Shown here piece after piece: positions 27,417 through 35,509 of a stretch of DNA of 64,000 bases. The notes under the pieces are model-generated. The model saw only the letters and a program-made list of their open reading frames with translations, made no database searches and was not told the DNA's origin. Where the stretch lies: NCBI RefSeq assembly GCF_004795015.1, contig NZ_SSBI01000009.1, positions 1 through 64,000 on the forward strand. The letters are read 5' to 3'. The position numbers were made by a program, and so were the translations under genes. Position 1 is the first letter of the stretch. Each line of letters starts with the position of its first letter. This stretch comes from Streptomyces sp. A1277 (GTDB taxonomy: Bacteria; Actinomycetota; Actinomycetes; Streptomycetales; Streptomycetaceae).

Positions 27417-27622
27417 GCCCGTCCGGCTCGGACAAGGCTGTTGGGGCGCATGTCAGTCCACTGCTCTTCGACGTATTCGAGGCAATTCGAGCGGGAATCC
27501 ACGTCGTGTGCCGTTTCCCAGCCGGCCGGAACAGCGGCGTCGGCGGGCCACAGGCTGTACTGGCCTTCGGAATTCACCAGGACCAGGTACAGGGCGTCAG
27601 GGTCCTCGAATGGATTAGACAT
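27413..27622 (-). CDS. MbtH-like protein
   Basis: A 69-residue MbtH-family protein: [26 protein letters not shown] and the C-terminal WTDMRPNSL contain the conserved residues, including the Trp pair. MbtH proteins bind adenylation domains and are often needed for their solubility or activity. Its stop overlaps the NRPS start (ATGA), so the two are translationally coupled. The free-standing A-PCP at 41678 may also depend on it. GAATGAGGTTTCC precedes the start. Confidence 0.95.
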   Translation of the reverse strand: MSNPFEDPDALYLVLVNSEGQYSLWPADAAVPAGWETAHDVDSRSNCLEYVEEQWTDMRPNSLVRAGRA

Positions 27623-27675
27623 GGAAACCTCATTCCTCATTCCCATTGACGAGCGGATTCCTTGAGGGCTGTCCC

Positions 27676-28740
27676 TCAGGACTTGGGACCGGCTTCTTGC
27701 TGCGCCTTGACGCTGTCGTAAAGGTGCCTGATGTTGGAGCTGCCGAACGAGGTCGCACCGACCCGCTCGATGATCTCCAGGAAGACGGTGTTCCTCGGGT
27801 GCACGGACTTGGCGAAGATCTGGTAGAGCTGGCCGTCGTGGTCCTCGTCCACGAGTATGTCCAGATCCCGCAGCTCATCGACGGGGTGCCGGTGCTGCTG
27901 GACCCGGTCGGCGAGCACGGAGTAGTACGCGGACGGCGTGGTCAGCAGCGCGACGCCGCGATCGGCGAGGCCCCGCACGGTGGTGAGGATGTCCCCGGTG
28001 CTGAAGGCCAGGTGCTGCACGCCTGGGCCGTCGTGGTCCTTGAGGAACTTGTCGATCTGGCCGACTGCCATGTGGGTGTCCGCCTCGATGAGGGTGAACG
28101 TGACAGCACGGGACTTGCTCTGCACCACCTTGATGACCATTCCCTGGTCGCCGGTGACGATCCGCTCGGTGAGGGTGAGGTCGAAATCCAGCGTCCGCAG
28201 GTAGTAGTCGACGGTCTCGTCGAGCCGGCCCGGCTCGACGCAGGCCGCGAAGTGGTCCACCTCGAGCAGCCCGGTCCCCGGGGCGGGGTCGCGGCCCGGC
28301 ACTGCGACGAGGCCACGCCCGTCGGCTGCCGTCGAGCCGTCCGGCCGCTGGATGAACGTGTGTGTCACGTCGCCGAATCCGGCGACCGTCGCAGTGGTCG
28401 CCGCGCCCCGGGTGACCGGCGCCGTGACCGGCCGTACGCCGCGCCGCACGGCCTCGGCGAACGCCCCGGCCGCGTCCGGCACCCGGATGCCGATGTCGCC
28501 GATACCGTCCCCGTGCTGCTCCGTGTAGGCGCGAGCGGGGTGGTCCTCGCTCGACTCGGTGAGCAGCAGATCGATGCCCCCCTGCCCTACGTTGACCGAC
28601 CGCGTCGCACCGTCCCCCGGAGCCGAGTTCGCGCGCACGGCGAATCCGTAGCCTTCGACGAGCCAGGCGAGGCTTCGACCGATATCTTCCACATAGAACT
28701 CGACATAGTCGATCTTCATATCCTGTAAAGCGTTCGTCAC
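27676..28740 (-). CDS. hmaS: 4-hydroxymandelate synthase (HmaS-like; HPPD family)
   Basis: A 354-residue non-heme iron dioxygenase converting 4-hydroxyphenylpyruvate to 4-hydroxymandelate, the first step to 4-hydroxyphenylglycine. The iron ligands are His163, His243 and Glu323 in VDHFAA, VQHLAFST and FLEIIER. The length, close to the 357 residues of known HmaS rather than the roughly 380-400 of 4-hydroxyphenylpyruvate dioxygenase, and the ending FGSSNIRHLY both favour HmaS. The neighbours, an HpgT-type aminotransferase and an alpha-hydroxy-acid-type oxidase, support it. The GTG start has GGAGG upstream. HPPD (homogentisate formation) remains the alternative. Confidence 0.85.
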   Translation of the reverse strand: MTNALQDMKIDYVEFYVEDIGRSLAWLVEGYGFAVRANSAPGDGATRSVNVGQGGIDLLLTESSEDHPARAYTEQHGDGIGDIGIRVPDAAGAFAEAVRRGVRPVTAPVTRGAATTATVAGFGDVTHTFIQRPDGSTAADGRGLVAVPGRDPAPGTGLLEVDHFAACVEPGRLDETVDYYLRTLDFDLTLTERIVTGDQGMVIKVVQSKSRAVTFTLIEADTHMAVGQIDKFLKDHDGPGVQHLAFSTGDILTTVRGLADRGVALLTTPSAYYSVLADRVQQHRHPVDELRDLDILVDEDHDGQLYQIFAKSVHPRNTVFLEIIERVGATSFGSSNIRHLYDSVKAQQEAGPKS

Positions 28741-28867
28741 GGTCTCTACCTCCACCGGCGAATATCTGGCCTCTGGCGTGCCGCCCCAGCGAGCTACTTC
28801 GAGAATCACAGTGCCGGACCGGCGCTGTCGTCTCTCACGTTGCCTGCGTCGGTAAAAGGACGGCGCG

Positions 28868-30157
28868 TCATGCGTTCTCCGCGACAAGGCGGGAAAGCCT
28901 TCGCACGCCTTCCGTGATCTGCTCCGGCATCAGATAGCTGCAGGACAGCCGGGCCGAGCGGTCGCCGCCGTCGGTGTAGAAGAACCTCATCGGCGTCCAC
29001 AGAACGCCGTACTGCTCAGCGGAGAGTTCGAGAAGTGTCTCGTCGGCGCGCAACGGCAGGTCGACCACCGCGAAGAAGCCGCCGCTCGGCACGTTCCACC
29101 GCACCGCGCGTGCGCCGCGCCCGGATCGCGGGAAATGCTGCTCCAGCGCGGCGAGCATGGTGCGCAGGTTGCTCCGGTAGAACGCGATCTTGTCCCGGTT
29201 GGCGGCGCGCAGGGCACAGCCCGACTCGACGAGGACGCCGCCGATGACGGCCTGCGAGACCGCCGAGGTGTTGAGGGTCAGCATGCTCTTGACCGCCGAC
29301 ATCTCGTCGGCGAGCAGGGTGCGCCCGCCCTGCTCGCCGACCACGGTCTGGTCGGCGACGAGGAAACCCACGCGGGCGCCGGGGAAGCAGGATTTCGAGA
29401 ACGACCCCAGGTAGATCACGCGTCCGTCGGTGTCCAACGCCTTCAGGGTCGGACGCGGCTCGTCGTCGAGTCCGAACAGGCCGTACGGGTCGTCCTCCAG
29501 CAGCAGCAGATCCTGCTCGCCGGCGAGGTCGAGCAGCCGGCGGCGGGTCGCCACGGGCAGTGAGACGCCCGAGGGGTTGGAGAAGTTCGGCACGAGGTAG
29601 AGCGCGCGGGGGCGCTTTCCGGCGGCGCGGACCGCACGGACCACCTCGGCCACGGTCTCCGGTGCGAGCCCCGCCGCGGACTCCGGTACGGGCACCACCT
29701 CGACGCCGAGGATCCGGGCCGCGCCGCTCAGCCCGACGTAACAGGGCTCGACTGCCAGGACGACGTCCTCGGGGCGCGTACACAGCGCCCGCAGGGCGAT
29801 GACCATGGCCTCCTGGCAGCCCGATGTGACCATCACCGCTTCCGGCGGCACCACGATGCCCTCGTCGGTCTCGAGCATTCTGGCGATCAGGGTGTGGAGC
29901 TGGCCGTTGGTTCGCCCGTACTGGAGCAGCAGGCCGCGCACCTGTGCCTCGGAGAGTCCGTCGGCGCGGAGGTGGTTGAGATAGACATCGAGGTAACGCT
30001 GCACGTCTTCGGCCGAGTAGAACCCGTCGTAGGGACGGCCCGCGGCCAGCGAGATCGCGTTGGGGAACCGGCTCGCGACCTCGTTGAGGAAGTTCATCGA
30101 GGTCGCGGCCGGGTCGGAAACCGAGACGTGCAGGTCGGCACGGGACAGCTCAACCAT
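28868..30157 (-). CDS. PLP aminotransferase, HpgT-like
   Basis: A 429-residue fold-type I aminotransferase of the MocR-like/2-aminoadipate group to which HpgT belongs. The PLP Lys is in YLGSFSKSCFPGARVGFL, the Asn of LVPNFSNPSGV and the Asp of LLLEDDPYG bind the cofactor, and the substrate Arg is in SARLSCSY. HpgT transfers an amino group to 4-hydroxybenzoylformate giving 4-hydroxyphenylglycine, which fits the upstream oxidase and downstream hydroxymandelate synthase. It starts inside the end of the racemase gene (8-base overlap) and is followed by 127 bases before HmaS. Confidence 0.85.
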   Translation of the reverse strand: MVELSRADLHVSVSDPAATSMNFLNEVASRFPNAISLAAGRPYDGFYSAEDVQRYLDVYLNHLRADGLSEAQVRGLLLQYGRTNGQLHTLIARMLETDEGIVVPPEAVMVTSGCQEAMVIALRALCTRPEDVVLAVEPCYVGLSGAARILGVEVVPVPESAAGLAPETVAEVVRAVRAAGKRPRALYLVPNFSNPSGVSLPVATRRRLLDLAGEQDLLLLEDDPYGLFGLDDEPRPTLKALDTDGRVIYLGSFSKSCFPGARVGFLVADQTVVGEQGGRTLLADEMSAVKSMLTLNTSAVSQAVIGGVLVESGCALRAANRDKIAFYRSNLRTMLAALEQHFPRSGRGARAVRWNVPSGGFFAVVDLPLRADETLLELSAEQYGVLWTPMRFFYTDGGDRSARLSCSYLMPEQITEGVRRLSRLVAENA

Positions 30158-30824
30158 GGTCCACCGATCCGGTCGCAGCCAGCGTCGTGAGCTCCACGAG
30201 CCGCGTGCCGACGTCGATGACCGGAAGGTCGCAGACGGCGGTGATCAGCGGCAGGAGCGCGGTGAAGTGCGTGCAGGCCAGGACGACGGCGTCGAGGCCG
30301 AGGTGCTGAGCCAGGCGCAGCGTGGTCGGCAGGTGCGAGGCGGTGAAGGCGGCCTCCACGTCACCGGCCTCGATCCCGCGCACCAGGGCGGGGTCCGACA
30401 CCCCGAGCATCCGGTGCCGGGGGGCGATCCGCAGGGCGGTGCGCTCGAAGCCGAGGAGGGCCTGGGCGTTCCCGGTGACCACCAGGGACGACCCGAGTTC
30501 CGGCAGCAGTTCGCCGTAGACCGTGACCGGTGAGACGACCGGCAGCACCGCGTCGTCGTGGTCCACCACCGCGGCCATGGAGTTGCAGAACAGCATGACG
30601 TGTTCGGTCCCGTCCGCCCGTAATCCGGCGAGGCGCCGGTGGAACGAGGCCGCCAGCGCGCCGGGGTCGTGGTACTGCAGCCAGTCCTGCTCGTCGGGCG
30701 AGGCCGCCATGGCGTACGGGTGCGCGGGCAGGCCCTCGGCGCGCAGCAGTTCGACGCCGAGCCCCGTGTCGTACGGGGTGCCGGCGATGACCGCCACCGC
30801 GGGCCGTGCGCCGCTCGTCGTCAT
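30150..30824 (-). CDS. Asp/Glu/hydantoin racemase-family protein
   Basis: A 224-residue PLP-independent racemase-like protein. The two catalytic Cys motifs are visible: MLFCNSMAAVVDHDD and VVLACTHF. Such enzymes epimerise the alpha carbon of amino acids or related acids. Its position between the oxidase and the aminotransferase of the phenylglycine set suggests it acts on hydroxymandelate, an amino acid precursor or the finished phenylglycine; the NRPS has no epimerase domain. The start overlaps the oxidase stop (ATGA). An arylmalonate-decarboxylase-like role is an alternative within the same fold. Confidence 0.75.
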   Translation of the reverse strand: MTTSGARPAVAVIAGTPYDTGLGVELLRAEGLPAHPYAMAASPDEQDWLQYHDPGALAASFHRRLAGLRADGTEHVMLFCNSMAAVVDHDDAVLPVVSPVTVYGELLPELGSSLVVTGNAQALLGFERTALRIAPRHRMLGVSDPALVRGIEAGDVEAAFTASHLPTTLRLAQHLGLDAVVLACTHFTALLPLITAVCDLPVIDVGTRLVELTTLAATGSVDHG

Positions 30825-32305
30825 GGGTTCACCGTCCTCGTGGCGTCCGTTCTCTTCGATGCCCGCGGTCGGGACGGCGGCCGTCGTCTTCCGGGTTGCG
30901 GCCGGTCCGGCGCGATCACCTTGCCGGGGTTGAGGATCCCGGCCGGGTCGAGCGCGGCCTTCAGTGCCCGGGTGACCCGCATTGCGACGGGGCCGAGTTC
31001 GCGGGCGAGCCAGTCCCGCTTGAGCATGCCGATGCCGTGCTCGCCGGTGCAGGTTCCGCCCAGTGCGAGGCCCAGTTGCATGATGGCGTCGAACACCCGC
31101 CGCCCGCGGTCCATGCTGGACGGGTCCGCCCGGTCCACCACGATGACCGGATGCAGGTTTCCGTCTCCGGCGTGCCCGACCACCGCGACCAGGAGGCCGT
31201 GTCGTGCGGAGATCTCCTCGACCCCCTCGATGAACTCGGCGATCCGCGTTCGCGGCACTGCGACGTCGTCGACCACGAGGCCGCCTCGCCCGCCGGGGAA
31301 CGCCTGCGCCGCGAGGCGTTCCATCGCCGGGTGGGCCAGTCGGCGGGCGGCGGTCAGCGCCTGGGCCTGCACCCCGTCCTCGGACACGTACAGGCTCTTT
31401 GCCCCGGCGGCTCGGCAGCGGTCCGCGATGGCGGCCAACTCGGCCCCGGCGCGGTCGCCCGTGTCGGTGGCTATCAGCAGCATCGCCCCGGCCGTCGCGG
31501 GGAGGCCCATCGGCCGGTACGCCTCGATGGCCTCCAGATGCGTGCGGTCGAGCAGTTCCAGCATGCTCGGGACGTGGCCGGCGGCGGTCACCGCCGCTAC
31601 GGCGCCGCAGGCGGCCGCCACCGTGGGGTACAGCGCGACCAGGGTCCGGATTTCCCCGGCGGCGGGCCGGAGCCGGACAACGATCTCGGTGATGATGCCG
31701 AGCGTGCCTTCCGCGCCGACGAACAGCCGCGTCAGGTCGTACCCCGCGACGCCCTTCACCGTCCGGCGACCGCAGCGCAGGATCTCGCCGTCGGCGAGCA
31801 CGACCTCCAGGCCGAGCACGTACTCGCCGGTGACGCCGTACTTCACACAACACATCCCGCCCGCGTCGGTGGAGACGTTGCCGCCCATGGTCGAGGACTC
31901 CCAGGAGCCCGGGTCGGGCGGGTAGGCGAGGCCGTGCGCGGCGGCGGCGCGGTGCAGGTCGGCGTTGACGACACCCGGCTGCACGACCGCGATGCGCTCC
32001 GCCGGGTCGATCTCGATGATCCGGTCCAGCCCGGTCAGCGACACCACCAGGGCACCGTCGACCGCGTTGGCCGCACCGGTCAGCCCTGTGCGCGCCCCCT
32101 GCGGGACGACGGGAACACCGTGTGCGGCGGCCACCCGGACGGTTGCGGCGACTTCGGCGGTGTCCCGCGGGCGCACCACGGCCAGCGGGGTGCCCGCGGT
32201 GCACAGGTCGGCCGCGTCGCGGCGGTGAAAGGCCAGCAGATCGGGGTCGGTGAGCACGCGGTCGGCGGGCAGCACCGCGAGCAGCTCTTCGACTGTGGCA
32301 TCCAT
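30821..32305 (-). CDS. GlcD-type FAD-linked 2-hydroxy-acid oxidase/dehydrogenase
   Basis: A 494-residue flavoprotein of the glycolate oxidase GlcD / D-lactate dehydrogenase family. The N-terminal FAD-binding domain contains PQGARTGLTGAANAVDGALVVSL and GGNVSTDAGG; the C-terminal domain has VVGHAGDGNLHP and GEHGIGMLKRDWL. Family members oxidise 2-hydroxy acids to 2-oxo acids. In glycopeptide pathways the step from 4-hydroxymandelate to 4-hydroxybenzoylformate is done by the unrelated FMN enzyme Hmo; here this protein is the only candidate, a non-orthologous replacement. The extreme C-terminus is a basic, Pro/Arg-rich tail. A terminator-like hairpin lies upstream, so it probably begins its own transcript. 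Confidence 0.85.
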   Translation of the reverse strand: MDATVEELLAVLPADRVLTDPDLLAFHRRDAADLCTAGTPLAVVRPRDTAEVAATVRVAAAHGVPVVPQGARTGLTGAANAVDGALVVSLTGLDRIIEIDPAERIAVVQPGVVNADLHRAAAAHGLAYPPDPGSWESSTMGGNVSTDAGGMCCVKYGVTGEYVLGLEVVLADGEILRCGRRTVKGVAGYDLTRLFVGAEGTLGIITEIVVRLRPAAGEIRTLVALYPTVAAACGAVAAVTAAGHVPSMLELLDRTHLEAIEAYRPMGLPATAGAMLLIATDTGDRAGAELAAIADRCRAAGAKSLYVSEDGVQAQALTAARRLAHPAMERLAAQAFPGGRGGLVVDDVAVPRTRIAEFIEGVEEISARHGLLVAVVGHAGDGNLHPVIVVDRADPSSMDRGRRVFDAIMQLGLALGGTCTGEHGIGMLKRDWLARELGPVAMRVTRALKAALDPAGILNPGKVIAPDRPQPGRRRPPSRPRASKRTDATRTVNP

Positions 32306-32450
32306 TCCCGCACCGTAACGAGGCGCACGGGCGGGACTCCATCCGGCGACGCGAACTCCGCACTCCGAGAGATGGGGCCGGTGCGCCGGCCGCCGCCGGG
32401 GGGCCGCACCTGGGATTACGGGGCAGCCCTCAGCTCGCGCGGGCCGGCTC

Positions 32451-32483
32451 GGGCCGGTCCGGCGGGTCTTCGCCGGTCCGGCC
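32451..32483 (-). terminator. Hairpin after the molybdopterin oxidoreductase
   Basis: Thirteen-base arms with one central mismatch (32452-32464 and 32471-32483) and a 6-nt loop, just past the minus-strand stop at 32503. Confidence 0.5.
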
Positions 32484-32502
32484 GGCCCCGGGCCGCGCGG
32501 CC

Positions 32503-34689
32503 CTACGTTCCCTGCCCCTGGGGCGCGGCCCGCACCGTCACCGGCACGCCGTTGAACACCGCGGTCCCCGAGACCCCGTCCAGCACCGCATCGTCGGTCA
32601 GGGTGTTCGCGTTCACCCCGGGGTCCCGGCGCGCCACCGTCTGCGGGAGGCCCTGGTGGCCCCAGCCGTGCGGCAGGCTCACCACGCCGGGCATGATCGT
32701 GTCGGTGATCTCGATCGGCACCGTCAGCTCGCCTACCGTCGAGCCGATGAGCACCGGCGTCGTGGCGTCCAGGCCGAGCCGGGTGGCGTCGCCCGGGTGA
32801 ATCTGGAGCGTGCAGAGGTTGGTGCCGCCGCGCAGCTCCTTCACGTTGTGCAGCCAGCTGTTGTTCGACCGGAGTTGGCGGCGGCCGATGAGCACGAACT
32901 CCGGCGGCTCGGCGTCCAGGCAGGTGCGGAGCCGTTCGGCCTCCGCGACGAGTTGCGGCGGCGCCAGGTCCACGCGGCTGTCGGGGGTGCGGAGCAGGGC
33001 CGGCAGGCGTGGTCGCAGGGCGCCCAGGTCCAGGCCGTGCGGCGCGTCGAGCAGTGCCTTGAGCGACAGGCCGTAGCCGCCGGCGCGCAGCAGTGCGTCC
33101 AGGATCTTCTCGGTGCCGTCCTCCCCGTCGAGTGCGCCGGCCGCCTCCCCGGTGATGCCGAGCTGGTCGAGGAACATCTCCTCGGCGCGGGCGGGCTCGG
33201 CGCCGGCGCCGAGCCCGGCGGTGATCAGCGTCAGCCGGGCCAGGATCTCGGCCTCGGAACGCTGGTCGTCGTCCAGCGGCAGGATCGCACGGGAGTAGCG
33301 CGCGTAGTTGCGCACCATGATGATCTGCACCAGAAAGTCGAAGTGCGGGCTCTGGAGCGTCCGCGGCGGCGGCAGGATCACGTCGGCCAGGCGCGTCGTC
33401 TCGTTCAGGTACGGGTCGACGCAGACCACGAATTCCAGGCCCTCGACGGCCCGGGCCAGCCGGGGTGCGTTGGGGGCCGAGGACGCCGGGTTCCCGGCGA
33501 CCACCACCAGCGCCCGGACCTGCCCCTCGCCCGGTGTCTCGATCTCGTCGGCCAGTGTCGCGACCGGGAGCTCTCCGAGCACCTCCGGCAGTCCCCGGAC
33601 CCGGCTGTGCCACTTTCCGGTCGAGAACGCCGGGCCCGTCCGGAAGATCTCCAGCGCCGCCGTCTCGGCGAACATCACACCGCCCCTGCGGTCCAGGTTG
33701 CCCGTCAGGGTGTTGAGTACGTCGACCAGCCATTGCGCCACCGTGCCGAACCGTGTCGTGCACGTCCCGATCCGTGCGTAGACCGCGGCCGTGGGTGCCG
33801 CGGCCAGCTCGCGGGCCGTCCGCACGATGGTCTCCGGCGCGATCCCGCACACCGGCCCCACGGACTCCGGCGGGAAGCCGCGGGCCAGCTCGCGCAGTTG
33901 CTCCAGCCCGGAGACTTCCAGGCCCGTCCGCTCCAGGCCCTCGTCCAGCACGGTGTGCACCATGGCCATCAGCAGCAGCGGGTCGGTGCCGGGCCGGACG
34001 GACAGGTGCTCGTCGGCCAGCGCGGCGGTGCGGGTGCGCCGGGGGTCGACGACCACCAGCTTCCCACCCCTCCTCCGCAGGGCCTTGAGACGCCCGGCGA
34101 AGTCCGGGGCCGCGCACAGCGAGCCGTTGGACTCCACCGGGTTCGCGCCCAGTATCAGCAGGTGGTCGGTGTGGTCCAGGTCCGGCACCCCGATCGCCAT
34201 CGCGTCGCCGAACATCAGGCCGCCGGCGACCTGCTTGGGCATCTGGTCCGCGGTACTGGCCGAGTACACGTTCCTCGAACCCAGGGCCTGGGTGATCGCC
34301 TGCCGGTAGAGGTATGCGCCGATGGTGTGGAACGTCGGGTTGCCGAAGTACAGCGCGACCGCGTCCCGGCCGTGCCTGCTGATCACCTCGGACAGGCCCG
34401 CGTCCACCGCGGCGAACGCCTCCTCCCAGCTGACCTCCCGTAACTCGCCGTCCCGGCGCAGCAAGGGTCTGCGCAGCCGGTCGGGGTCCTCGTCCAGCTT
34501 TCCCAGCACCGCGCCCTTGGGACAGATGTATCCCTTGGAGAAGGGGTCGCGCTCGTCCCCGGTGACCCGCAGGACGCGGCCGGCGTCGTCCAGGTCGAGC
34601 CGCAGGGCACAGCCTGCCTCACACAGCGGGCAGGTCCGGTGCGCGGTCCTGGTCCCGCTTTCCTGGCCCGTTACATCCTCGGTGGTCAT
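32503..34689 (-). CDS. Molybdopterin-dependent oxidoreductase with a [4Fe-4S] site
   Basis: A 728-residue member of the DMSO-reductase superfamily. The N-terminal iron-sulfur motif is CPLCEAGC (Cys20, 23, 27) plus a fourth Cys in YICPKG. The catalytic domain follows with TADQMPKQVAGGLMFG and LLILGANPVESN, and the C-terminal MopB-CT domain has LQIHPGDATRLGL and SLPHGWGHQGLPQ. No Tat signal is seen, so it is cytoplasmic. No Cys or Sec ligand to Mo is evident. Its role is unknown; reduction or hydroxylation of an aromatic or 2-oxo intermediate is possible. AGGGAGTAGTG precedes the start. Such enzymes are rare in NRPS/enediyne clusters. Confidence 0.85.
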   Translation of the reverse strand: MTTEDVTGQESGTRTAHRTCPLCEAGCALRLDLDDAGRVLRVTGDERDPFSKGYICPKGAVLGKLDEDPDRLRRPLLRRDGELREVSWEEAFAAVDAGLSEVISRHGRDAVALYFGNPTFHTIGAYLYRQAITQALGSRNVYSASTADQMPKQVAGGLMFGDAMAIGVPDLDHTDHLLILGANPVESNGSLCAAPDFAGRLKALRRRGGKLVVVDPRRTRTAALADEHLSVRPGTDPLLLMAMVHTVLDEGLERTGLEVSGLEQLRELARGFPPESVGPVCGIAPETIVRTARELAAAPTAAVYARIGTCTTRFGTVAQWLVDVLNTLTGNLDRRGGVMFAETAALEIFRTGPAFSTGKWHSRVRGLPEVLGELPVATLADEIETPGEGQVRALVVVAGNPASSAPNAPRLARAVEGLEFVVCVDPYLNETTRLADVILPPPRTLQSPHFDFLVQIIMVRNYARYSRAILPLDDDQRSEAEILARLTLITAGLGAGAEPARAEEMFLDQLGITGEAAGALDGEDGTEKILDALLRAGGYGLSLKALLDAPHGLDLGALRPRLPALLRTPDSRVDLAPPQLVAEAERLRTCLDAEPPEFVLIGRRQLRSNNSWLHNVKELRGGTNLCTLQIHPGDATRLGLDATTPVLIGSTVGELTVPIEITDTIMPGVVSLPHGWGHQGLPQTVARRDPGVNANTLTDDAVLDGVSGTAVFNGVPVTVRAAPQGQGT

Positions 34690-34766
34690 CACTACTCCCT
34701 TGGGACGGCGCCTGTTTCCCGACGCCAGGGTATTTGCGAACCCGCCCGTGGGAAGCCCTGCTCCTT

Positions 34767-34796
34767 TGCGGCCGCATTCTGGGAGATGCGGCCGCA
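34767..34796. promoter_or_regulatory. Inverted repeat in a divergent promoter region
   Basis: Perfect 11-base arms (34767-34777 and 34786-34796) with 8 bases between; each arm also contains the self-complementary GCGGCCGC. A smaller palindrome TTCAG-4-CTGAA lies at 34818-34831. They sit between the divergent molybdopterin gene and carrier-protein copy 2, so a shared operator is plausible. Confidence 0.4.
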
Positions 34797-34878
34797 TACC
34801 GAACCCGTCCTCAGCGATTCAGCATTCTGAAAGGTGCCCGGGAAGCGGCCACCGATCCGGTGCGAACGCTTTGTCGTT

Positions 34879-35496
34879 GAGCAATCTGGGAGCTTGTCGG
34901 CGGGGCCGGGCTTGCGAAGGCTGTGGGGGAATGCTCGGAGCCTGCGTGGAAGGTGAGCGACTGATGGCTGTTGCCGCGCTCCAGGATGTGCGAGACGTGC
35001 TGGCCGCCTGCCCCGATCTCGCGGATGCCGCGGTCCTGGCGCATGTGCGGGATTCCGTGGGCCAGGTGCATGTGGCCTATGTGGTGCCGGGTGGTCCCGG
35101 TTTCGATCTGGCCGTGCTGCATCGGCTCCTGAGGGGGGCGTTGCCCGGTACGGCGGTGCCGGCGGCTGTGGTGGTTGTCGATGCGATTCCGGTGGACGCC
35201 GGCGGGGCACCGCGGCCGCAGGCGCTGCCGGTGCCGGATCTGCGGGGGCTGGTGCCTTACCGGTCGCCGGGATCGGCCCGTCAGGAAGCGCTGTGCACGG
35301 TCTTCGCGGAGGTGCTCGCCAGGCCCCGGTGGGGACTGGACGACGACTTCTTCGTGATGGGCGGCGAGTCCATCGACGCCATGCTGATCGCCAGCCGCGT
35401 CGGCCCGGCGGCCGGCGTGGAGATATCGATCAACGAAATCTTCGACGCGCCCACCGTCGCGGAGCTCGACCGGCTCCTGGACACGCTGACCACCGA
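34879..35496. repeat. Inverted duplication, arm 2 (618 bp)
   Basis: Partner of 13919-14536 in opposite orientation, 618 bases, no gaps, three mismatches found. It includes about 85 bases upstream of the carrier-protein start, so the promoter-proximal region is duplicated too. Confidence 0.9.
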
Positions 35497-35509
35497 GGCC
35501 CGGCGATGA
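34964..35509 (+). CDS. Carrier protein with a relic adenylation sub-domain, copy 2
   Basis: A 181-residue protein identical to the copy at 13912-14451 until the last three or four residues, which differ because the duplication ends there (TTEARR here, TTDV there). It has the same degenerate adenylation C-terminal part without the A10 Lys and the same PCP motif GGESIDAM. Its stop overlaps the start of the aminotransferase (ATGA), so it leads an operon with an aminotransferase and an SDR. That context differs from copy 1, which leads condensation proteins, suggesting that the same carrier serves two stages or two subclusters. Confidence 0.88.
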   Translation: MAVAALQDVRDVLAACPDLADAAVLAHVRDSVGQVHVAYVVPGGPGFDLAVLHRLLRGALPGTAVPAAVVVVDAIPVDAGGAPRPQALPVPDLRGLVPYRSPGSARQEALCTVFAEVLARPRWGLDDDFFVMGGESIDAMLIASRVGPAAGVEISINEIFDAPTVAELDRLLDTLTTEARR

